From the NCBI GenBank assembly GCA_964017045.1, contig OZ024807.1, positions 22,300,553 to 22,364,552 on the forward strand: a stretch of 64,000 bases of DNA. The letters run 5' to 3'. The first letter of the stretch is position 1. Each line of letters opens with the position of its first letter. This DNA comes from Omphiscola glabra. Taxonomy: Eukaryota > Mollusca > Gastropoda > Lymnaeidae. Under the pieces are notes generated by a model. It was not told the DNA's origin. It was given only the letters and a program-made list of their open reading frames with translations, and did not search any database. The translations under genes were made by a program, and so were the position numbers. Positions 58,101 to 64,000 of the stretch are shown here, piece after piece.

Positions 58101-59429
58101 CAATAATCATATGTCTCATATCTGTTGTTCTGCATACACTGTTATCCGTCAGATCAGCTCCATCCGCCACTACCTCAAAGCAAGCGCAACAAAAACACGA
58201 ATCTGTACTCTCGTCTTCAATCTGGTAACTCTCCTTTAACAGGCTCACCAAAACATTTTATAGAAACAATGAAGAAAATTCAAAACTCAGCTGGTGGATT
58301 AGTTCTAGAGGGCTAATAATTGTGATCCCGTCACTTCACTACTTCCCTCACTCAATTGGCTCAATATATAGGCACGAATTGATTACAAGCTGTCTCTTCT
58401 TTGTTACAACTTTTTTTTTTCTGGTTTCTGCCCTTGCTATCTTATTGAACCTCTTACTTTCTATTCAACTCGTTGAAATCTTCGTTCCTCCACAGACACG
58501 CGTATTCTTTCTGTTCCCAAGACACGCACTATAACATATGGGTAATGATCTTTCTCTTTATGTGCCCTAAAGCAATGTAACTCTCTCCCATTACACATCC
58601 GCAATATAACGACCACACCAGCTATACGTAACTGCCCTGAAGACATATCTTCAATTTTTACTATACAGACTCTTTCTCACTCCCTTCTAACTATAAACAA
58701 TGCTCAATGCAAATGGGTGCTTTACGTGGCTAGATAGGAGTAGATAATAATTGTGTGGGTGAGGTCAAGCTTTTCACCAATTGTTATTGTTATATGTATC
58801 ATTTTATGTAAATGTGAATTTTTATGTAAAGCGCAGTGAGCCAAACCATTTACTGGGGTGCTACGCTATATTTTAAAAAAAACACCTTTATAATAATAAT
58901 AATAACAATAATGAATGATAAATCACATACAATTACACACTGCAAGAAAAAATTCATATAGAGAATTTAGATGAATAGTTTTGTTTCTAAATTTTCCCTG
59001 AAACTGTCTGTTGAACATAATATTAACTCTAAAATAATTATTTAAAGTATACATTAAAATGTCTATTATAATATGTCCCGACTTCATAGTGTCCATTCAT
59101 TCATCATGTGCTTTACGCGTGGCTTCCTTTATCATGCGCATAATAACCAAGACCGAACCAAATTCATAAACAATAACGTCTTTCCCATTAGGTGGAATAA
59201 TTTAACCTAAATCTCATTTTTTTTAAAACTATGTTGAATTTGCGGCTAAATCCATTAAGAATAATTTTAAATGCATGCGTTACCTTTTTAAATGACAACT
59301 GCAAATTTAAAAAAACATGATGGTCTCGAATATGTACCAAATTATATTTTACTTACCAGCACATGGGTCCCAGGTTAATAAAGCCGTGCACAATAGCCCA
59401 ATGTTTAACAGGGCATACATGGTAAACAT
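40515..59429 (-). CDS. Tandem paralogue ectodomain (gene 2, 9 exons, no membrane or tail exons found)
   Basis: Seen: nine exons aligning one-to-one with exons 1-9 of gene 1: 59429-59357, 55913-55587, 52734-52447, 52217-51912, 44561-44271, 43631-43314, 42013-41693, 41440-41159, 40832-40515. They sum to 2524 bases and leave the last joint at phase 1, as in gene 1. No stop or frameshift interrupts them and the splice sites are conserved, including the GC donor after D4. The final donor GTAAG at 40514-40510 is intact, but I see no membrane or ITIM exon between there and gene 1. Retaining this intron would add one or two residues and then a stop (LRSKI). Possibilities: a secreted form, a truncated non-functional copy, or splicing across to the gene 1 tail exons. 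The last is inference. Confidence 0.78.
41159..41440 (-). CDS. Gene 2 exon 8: Ig-like domain D7
   Basis: A 282-base exon, phase 1 at both ends, keeping the canonical LRCTV and DTGMYQCRVN signatures. About 18 substitutions against gene 1, several of them charge changes. Confidence 0.88.
41693..42013 (-). CDS. Gene 2 exon 7: Ig-like domain D6
   Basis: A 321-base exon, phase 1 at both ends. The acceptor has become CAAAG instead of TTACAG in gene 1 but keeps AG. No stop; cysteines at VPVFCNG and IKLCLQS are kept, about a dozen substitutions. Confidence 0.82.
42530..42670. repeat. 23-bp minisatellite, gene 2 copy
   Basis: About six units of the 23-base repeat, more homogeneous than in gene 1, in the matching D5/D6 intron. 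Confidence 0.83.
43071..43154. repeat. AT microsatellite, gene 2 D5/D6 intron
   Basis: TA tract of about 84 bases, expanded relative to the gene 1 counterpart at 13202-13236. Confidence 0.92.
43314..43631 (-). CDS. Gene 2 exon 6: Ig-like domain D5
   Basis: A 318-base exon, phase 1 at both ends (acceptor TCAACAG, donor GTTAGT). About 8 of 106 residues differ from gene 1. The C-L-C pair and ICVN cysteine are retained. Confidence 0.86.
44271..44561 (-). CDS. Gene 2 exon 5: Ig-like domain D4, GC donor
   Basis: A 291-base exon ending CCAG before GCAAGT, the same GC-type donor as gene 1 exon 5. Phase 1 is preserved. About a dozen residues differ from gene 1; the cysteines at QDFCNK and MFTNCTQY are kept, and a third cysteine appears near the start (HPTCPT). 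Confidence 0.84.
44930..45955. repeat. Degenerate ~175-bp satellite array, gene 2 D3/D4 intron
   Basis: About six units with the same landmarks (ATTCCGTTTTGAG near 45158, ATTCCGTTTTGGG near 45336, related forms near 45630 and 45788; GCGATAAAACTTTG near 44945 and 45430). It is shorter than in gene 1 and cut off on its right by the Helitron insertion. Confidence 0.8.
46060..50034 (+). pseudogene. Helitron Rep/PIF1-like helicase, multiply broken
   Basis: Reading across frames: CMHAKIETGRHINNQ-type segments at 46895, then LPDTFTGNPHHMHEYAQDAM (46895-47158 frame) as in Helitron Rep proteins, IWLILKVKQDQIDKVI near 47340, EDGGKSMTLKIRKNE near 47585, then helicase segments including SKCTALRMLNYF interrupted by a MITE, GEFRRTLPVIPHS near 49360, LNLENPCFSHGQLYVACSSV near 49890 and GKPSDLLVYATEAKKTK, the usual C-terminal PIF1-type motif. 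Numerous stops and frameshifts make it inactive. The order and motifs are typical of Helitron RepHel proteins. Confidence 0.87.
49030..49314. mobile_element. 285-bp inverted-repeat MITE nested in the Helitron helicase
   Basis: Flanked by a perfect 8-base duplication AAATGTAC (49022-49029 and 49315-49322). Imperfect terminal inverted repeats begin GGTTATAGGAAATTTGATTG on the left and CGTTATCCGGAAGTTTGATC on the right. The arms are built of reiterated GATCGAACGGAAATTT-like steps, and a second palindrome lies in the middle (49145-49200). Removing it with one duplication copy restores a continuous helicase reading (SKCTALR) across the site. The superfamily is probably hAT-like from the 8-base duplication. 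Confidence 0.85.
51912..52217 (-). CDS. Gene 2 exon 4: Ig-like domain D3
   Basis: A 306-base exon, phase 1 at both ends, donor GTGAG as in gene 1. About 6 of 101 residues differ from the gene 1 copy, the lowest divergence of the domains compared. It lies just upstream of the Helitron-bearing intron. Confidence 0.87.
52447..52734 (-). CDS. Gene 2 exon 3: Ig-like domain D2
   Basis: A 288-base exon, phase 1 at both ends, one codon shorter than gene 1 D2. The canonical pair FLLLC and FGSYVCSM is kept. Differences cluster in the loop between them (ISNNAPCPSF against HIQNDEQCSSF). Confidence 0.86.
53098..53178. repeat. Fragment of the same MITE family
   Basis: GGAAATTTGATCGAAAGAAA and following steps (ATTGATCAAAAGAAATTTGA) match one arm of the MITE at 49030-49314. 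It sits directly left of the RNase H LINE fragment, at the point where gene 2 departs from gene 1. Confidence 0.7.
53181..53768 (+). pseudogene. RNase H-bearing LINE, open 3' end fragment
   Basis: An open 195-codon frame. Residues about 12-45 read LVRDLQSLGGQVTLQRIPGH then AGIPPQERADCLARQG, the end of a LINE RNase H domain with the H-x-G and E-x-A-D signatures. It continues with a CRHCG and HLLAEC Cys/His cluster (about residues 137-154), typical of the C-terminus of I-clade elements. Truncated at its 5' end. Nimbus of Biomphalaria is one I-clade family that could be its source, but I cannot confirm that. The intact frame suggests a recent insertion, in the D1/D2 intron of gene 2 only. Confidence 0.8.
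54145..54600 (-). pseudogene. LINE RNase H fragment, gene 2 D1/D2 intron
   Basis: Counterpart of 23172-24100. It aligns at AGCTTACGCCCTTAAAGACCC, AGGACCCTGAAACTTCCTC and TGACCGATCCGTCC, but misses the ~500-base middle. Shared position shows that the insertion predates the duplication. Confidence 0.6.
54700..55060 (+). pseudogene. Jockey-like LINE remnant, gene 2 D1/D2 intron
   Basis: Shorter version of 24290-25270 in the same intron and orientation: VVVDGSTL, then a jump to FHPADCQTLSFSRSSTPLL and SVRYLSVTIERK, ending near ATATAGAAGAACAAGAAG. Internal deletions removed the palm middle and the C-terminal part. Confidence 0.7.
55587..55913 (-). CDS. Gene 2 exon 2: Ig-like domain D1
   Basis: A 327-base exon, phase 1 at both ends. 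It is nearly identical to gene 1 D1 in its C-terminal two thirds, but about 8 of the first 30 residues differ. It has one extra codon (HNSGVYY against HSGVYY), so the insertion keeps the frame. Cysteines are at IIFC and ISICLV. Confidence 0.86.
56240..56960 (+). pseudogene. Weak reverse transcriptase remnant, gene 2 intron 1
   Basis: NFGYRRGCVLSHLLFFLYIK (56644-56862 frame) resembles the G-x-R-Q-G-C-x-L-S-P-L-L-F-x-L-Y-I block of non-LTR reverse transcriptases, followed by NNTCS. The rest is too decayed to classify. Confidence 0.42.
57655..58900 (+). pseudogene. CR1-like LINE 3' half, gene 2 intron 1
   Basis: Frames read TGSVLGPALLTMYTRPLL, QTFADGWQLYKH (active site FADD changed to FADG), LKLEDEKTEALLI, KFGFLLSDNMSFNNHMSHIC, YTVIRQISSIRHYLKASATK, then SLLPSLNWLN, ARIDYKLSLLC and TRILSVPKTRT, the order seen in CR1-clade C-termini. 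Stops and frameshifts are frequent. The 3' end at GTAAAGCGCAGTGAGCC, GGTGCTACGCTATATT and an AATAATAATAAC microsatellite is a typical LINE tail. Confidence 0.83.
59357..59429 (-). CDS. Gene 2 exon 1: signal peptide
   Basis: A 73-base exon, the same length as gene 1 exon 1. ATG at 59429-59427 (a second in-frame ATG follows three codons later), hydrophobic core LLNIGLLCTALL, one base of the next codon, then GTAAG. An in-frame TAA lies upstream. It resembles the gene 1 leader only loosely, and the flanking intron shows no obvious homology to gene 1. Confidence 0.8.
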
Positions 59430-59499
59430 AGTCCTAGTAGTTACAGGCAGACGATGTTATACACAAAGAGCTGTGTTTTTGTGTCTCACTTGTGAAGTA

Positions 59500-60960
59500 A
59501 AATGAACCTAAATACAAACACAAAAATAAGACCAGGCATATATTTTCAGTTGCTTGACATCATACGAGAAATATTTTAAAATACCATAGTCTTATTGTTT
59601 ATGAAAACTAATTAAAGTCAATAAAACAAAACAAAAAATAATCGTTTAGAAAACGTAATTGAAAAGAAAAAAAAAAAAAAAGATTAGTTTAATTTTTTTG
59701 CTAATTTAAACTCGCAAATACTATAACGTCATCCTATTGGTATGTTTTTCTCTATGAATTAGGCACATAGCGATAATTTCGGAATATACTAGAAGAAACT
59801 TCAGCCAATATTTAATAATAATACCTAACAGAAATAATTCAACATATTGTACTAGTAACATTAACCAATCTGGTTGTAAATATAGCGATGGTGGTTCCTA
59901 CTTTCAATTTCGGTCTTTCATCAAGGTCACGCTCCACATACCTACAAGGAATACTATTGTTGCATAAATTGTTTATGGATAACATGTCACAGCTTTTGTC
60001 ACACTTAAAATAATTATTAATGGAAATGGAAATTACTTCAGCTAATCTTTCGTACAAATATAATTTATGTATATCAAAGTAGCAAAGATCACATTTAACC
60101 AACAATTATCCTTTAAATCCTCACTAAGTGTTTAAAATGCTTTTATACAAACTGCCCCCTATTTTATATGAATTTATATTTTAGGGAGATGTAAAGAAAT
60201 TAATTTGTACGAAGTGTAATGTCTAATTTTTTTATATCGTCTCAAATGTTTAAATTAGTTTTTTTACATATAATATACATATGCTACATTAGCTTGAAAT
60301 TAAATTTTAGAAGTATTTTGTATTCAGAATGTTGACACTATTTAAGTTAATTTAAAAAAAAAAAAACTGCAATGATGCTTTTTAATAAAACGAAATGGTT
60401 GACATCATCAAATTTATCTCTTCACCCTTTTAATTCTTTTCTTATAATTATTTAACAACATCAGAGGCATTTTCAAAATACTATGAGATAAAAATATGAA
60501 TTATTAGTGAAGTTTCATAGATCACAGTTGTATTATTTTCTAATTATTATATTGATTTCTAAACTTGTCATTTCCTAAAAAATGTATTTTTATTTATTTG
60601 GAATGGCAACTTATCATTAACCAAAAATAATCAATGAAAATAAAATTAGAAAAATGAAAGAAAAAAAACAACAACCCACACCGAACAATCTGAAACAATT
60701 CAGAAAATGATAACAGTACTTTCATTACGTATTATTTATACTTGGTTTGAAATGTATTCACTGTGTTACCGCCACGATCATAAGTCTTTAAAAGGTTTCT
60801 CGGGATGTATTATTTAAATGTAAATTTAAAAAGAAAAAGAAAAAAAAAATATATATTTTGATTTTTGGACTGATTTTTTTTTTTCTTTTAATTTTTAGTT
60901 TTGTATGTTAACTCTTTCTCTGATGATATTAAACATGTCATTAGCATACTGACATATATA
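59500..60960. other. Upstream flank of gene 2, no gene recognised
   Basis: AT-rich, with many homopolymer runs. It presumably contains the promoter and any untranslated exon of gene 2, but I cannot place either. Confidence 0.45.
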
Positions 60961-60974
60961 GTTATACAATAACA

Positions 60975-61512
60975 GGAAACTCCTCGGCATCAAGTGGCAA
61001 GACACAGAGGTTCTCGCTAGAGCGAACATACCTAGTATCTTCACCACCGTGATGCAATATCATCTCCGTTGGATGGGACACGTTGCCCGTATGGAAGATC
61101 AGCGGCTCCCTAAACACATATTCTATGATGAGCTCACGACAGGCAAGCGCTCCCAAGGAGGTCCAAAAAAACGTTACAAAGACTCACTGAAAGTGGCACT
61201 AACGGCCTTCAGCATCGACACTACTAAATGGGAGCAGACCGCTCAGGACAGAGTCAGGTGGAGATCAGTGGTCAAGATAAGGGCTACATCTTATGAAGCC
61301 AGTAGGATGGCCACCATTGAGACACGCAGGCAAGCCCGAAAGAACATTATTAAATCCACGACTGCACCAACTATCCCCTGCCCGCGGTGCCACAGACAAT
61401 TCCGAGCACGTATAGAATTGGCAAGCCACCTACGATCCCACCGTAACCCAAGCCCCTAATCGGATGACTTGATGGTCCTAGTCGATTTGACGGACGAACA
61501 ACAACAACAACA
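60975..61512 (+). pseudogene. LINE C-terminal fragment ending in a C2H2 zinc finger
   Basis: The open frame 61049-61459 continues in frame from KLLGIKWQDTEVL and IPSIFTTVMQYHLRWMGHVA. It contains RMEDQRLPKHIFYDELTTGK, GPKKRYKDSLK, WRSVV and a closing finger CPRCHRQFRARIELASHLRS plus H, followed by a stop and a CAA-repeat tail (CAACAACAACAACAACAG). This arrangement is common in molluscan and cnidarian non-LTR elements. 5'-truncated insertion with an intact C-terminal frame, so relatively young. Confidence 0.82.
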
Positions 61513-61559
61513 ACAGCTATACTATATTTTTGATTACCGAAATGTTCTCTATAAAACAA

Positions 61560-63340
61560 AGTCTTCTTAGTGAAACGGTTTTTGGGTTACATTTCTTTTG
61601 CATAAATAGTATTGCGACTTGAAAACTTTTCCTAATCTGGTCAAGAGCTATTAACCTTATAATTTTTCACAATTTTCTGGTTAGTATAGGTATTTCCTCA
61701 TAAGGAAAAGTTGTGCAAATCTGTTAACGCTTAATTTTAAAAAAAAATAAAAATAATAAATTATGTATATAAATATGTATTTATTTATTTTAGTATGTAC
61801 AAAAAATATACATTAAAAAAAATGCAAAACAAACAAAAAATATTTTTTAGAAACTCTGTAAAAACTTTTATAGAATTCCAGTGTTTGGGATGATTTTTAT
61901 GAAATTGTTAACATAATAAAAATATATCGATATCCTGTTTGAGAATATCTTATGAGAGTATCAGATTATTTTTTTTTTTAAATGACGAATTATGAAGTGA
62001 AATGGACAAGGACTTTGCACGCTTTATTATAATTCTCTTATACATAGGTTTTCAAATTTATAATGTATCCGACGATAAAAGCACTTTAAAGACACACATA
62101 AATATATATGTACTGTGTAAAACGTGTTCTTGATTCAGATTATAAAGTTCAAAAAGTTACCCCAACATAAGACAGAACTAAGGAAGTCCACACTTGAAGC
62201 AACGAAACTTTAAACATGTTTCGAACAATTGACCTTCGCTATGGAAATGGATTTCCTTTGTTTTCATACATTCATTGTGTTGGCTTCCTGTAATTTGACT
62301 TTCGCTATATGACATTTCATTGCCTTCATAGATATTATTTACTTCCTACTTACTCAAACTTTCTTTTAAAGGCATACACAACTGAAACTAAATTAGGTTT
62401 TGTTGCGTATCATTATTGTATAGAAAAATTAGTCTCTTATTTAACTATATGGCACGTTAAAAAAATGCACACATGAAAAATATGATACCTTAAATTATAT
62501 ACGATAAAAGATAAACGATAACCAAACTGGAGCTAGTTATGACCAATAATTTTATTAAGTTAATAATAAAATTACAAAATTAAAAAGAAATAAAACTGAA
62601 GACATTGACTTACAGTATATTGATAACTTGTGCCGGTACAATTTTGAAGAAGATGCAATGTTATAAAAGTTGCAATCTTGAAAAGAGAAACATACACAAA
62701 CACGGCACAGGTTACTAAAACTAATTTCTGTCTCGTATAGCAAATCTCTATCGTAATGATGATATCGACATTCTCTTGTCCTCAATCACTCTAAAGGCGT
62801 AGTATTAACCTGTTACAGAGACATTCTTGAGCGGGCTTACACATTGTATTCCTCTCTCGAACAACGTCCATATGTTGTACCTCATTCTTTTTTTACTGGC
62901 TATGGATTGTATTTATTTGTAAACGAGGTCAAGGACGACTTTTTTTAATTAGCACACACTAAATCACAGTGCCGAATTCGGGGGGTCAGCTTAAGTTAGT
63001 GTACTGGGAAAGATGACATAAACATGACACCTATAACAGATATAAATGTAATTAAGTAGGTCAAGTGGAGTTCATAGAAATTACTTTTTAATTTCCGGCA
63101 TGCTAATTTCTTGTGACGTTTGACATTTTTAAAACAAAATATTTCGTTTCATGTTGTAATTTTTACTATTTTTCTGAGGTTTTATTTCAAGTACCCCTTT
63201 CTTTTCACAAACTTTCAATATCATGTTTTTTTTTTAAATAGAAAAAGTAAAAAAGTTAAAATTGTTTGAAAGGTGATTTATTGTTTTATTTCATTTTTTT
63301 TTAATTGAGAAGGAATTCATTTTCCTGAAGCCTTTTTTAT
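61560..63340. other. AT-rich sequence, nothing recognised
   Basis: A minus-strand frame at 62785-62555 ends at a CTTAC that would be a GTAAG donor, but it has no domain signature and no clear acceptor. No other feature is supported. Confidence 0.4.
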
Positions 63341-63382
63341 TTTAAAAATCATATCGTTTCTTTTGGGTTTTTTTTTCAGTTT

Positions 63383-63644
63383 AGATAGATCAGAATATGA
63401 GTTGATATTGTTGCGAAAAGTACGTTCGTCTAGGAGATTAGGTCCTTTCTCTAGCCACAAACATTCGTTTTCAGAGTCAACAACTCCGGTTTCAGCTCCT
63501 GGAGAGCTGATACTTATAAAGTCTCCTGGCTCCTACAAAGCCGATAGTTTAAAAAGAAACACAAGGCGGTCCAACAATGTATCATGTCATACTATAAGTT
63601 TATTTACTTCATCACATTATACTGGAACAAATCATGTAGAATGA
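63383..63644 (+). CDS. Candidate plus-strand exon, unknown protein
   Basis: An open frame of about 87 codons directly follows a strong acceptor, a T-rich run ending TTTTTTTTTCAG at 63380. It ends in TGA at 63644 and has more balanced composition than its surroundings, rich in serine, arginine and lysine (KVRSSRRLGPFSSHKHSFSE, SPGSYKADSLKRNTRR). It could be a terminal exon of a gene starting left or outside my recognition, or a repeat fragment. No family is recognised. Confidence 0.3.
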
Positions 63645-64000
63645 CCAAAAACTCCATTAGATAGGCTACACAAAATAGCTACTTATTTGCACTATGTCCA
63701 ACATCACTCCATAAAAAAAAAACAACAATCTTGTCAAATCCACTCTCAATAATAATCTCTCTCCCTCTAATAAAAAGTTCTCTCTCTCTTATACCCTCAC
63801 AGACCATGCACTCGTGATATCAACAACATAGCTAACATTCGTTCACCCCTTTCAATATTTCCAAACTCACAACACTTACATCCTCACCTGGGGTCCCCCC
63901 CCCCCCCACTTTTTCCCCAAACATACACAGAAAAGGTAGACACACGATCTGACCGTATCAAATATATCAAGTTTGTTTAAAAAGATGAATATTTGATTTT

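Noticed and set aside
62555..62785. Minus-strand frame as a further receptor exon
   Set aside because: It ends at a possible GTAAG donor, but there is no acceptor, no Ig or leader signature, and no similarity to any exon of gene 1 or 2.
1..64000. tRNA or rRNA genes
   Set aside because: No cloverleaf with A and B boxes and no rRNA core string was recognised on either strand by eye; a covariance-model scan would be needed to exclude them.

Overview
This window looks like nuclear DNA of an invertebrate animal, most likely a gastropod mollusc. The evidence is AT-rich, intron-rich sequence, many short exons with GT-AG junctions, abundant microsatellites, and decayed non-LTR retrotransposons, a Helitron and hAT-type MITEs. 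The gastropod assignment is inference from the style of the repeats and the receptor architecture; no marker gene proves it.

The main content is one gene and a partial tandem duplicate, both on the minus strand. Gene 1 (27721 down to 4728) assembles by hand into 14 coding exons: a signal-peptide exon, eight Ig-like domain exons (D1-D8), a transmembrane exon and four cytoplasmic exons. The exons total 3276 bases, an uninterrupted frame of 1091 residues. The tail carries three ITIM-like tyrosine motifs (SYYANI, LIYLEL, VEYAQL). It reads as an inhibitory-type Ig-superfamily surface receptor. Gene 2 (59429 down to 40515) has its own signal exon and all eight Ig exons in frame with intact splice sites, but I could find no transmembrane or ITIM exons between 40515 and gene 1. 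It could be a secreted or truncated paralogue, or an ectodomain cassette spliced to the tail exons of gene 1. All joints around the Ig exons are phase 1, so either is mechanically possible.

Layout: 1-4600 AT-rich flank with one repeat remnant; 4619-27721 gene 1; 27.8-40.5 kb inter-gene region with a 272-bp direct repeat pair, a 13-bp minisatellite and a GC-richer block of unknown nature; 40.5-59.4 kb gene 2; 59.5-64 kb flank with a LINE 3' end and a weak plus-strand exon candidate.

The introns record the history of the locus. Both copies share a degenerate ~175-bp satellite (intron D3/D4), a 23-bp minisatellite (intron D5/D6) and two decayed LINE fragments (intron D1/D2), so these predate the duplication. 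Gene 1 alone has an RTE-like LINE, a CR1-like fragment and a SPIN-like hAT MITE. Gene 2 alone has a decayed Helitron with a MITE nested inside it, and an RNase H-bearing LINE 3' end. All exon joins come from reading splice consensus and phase by eye; no transcript or database search supports them.
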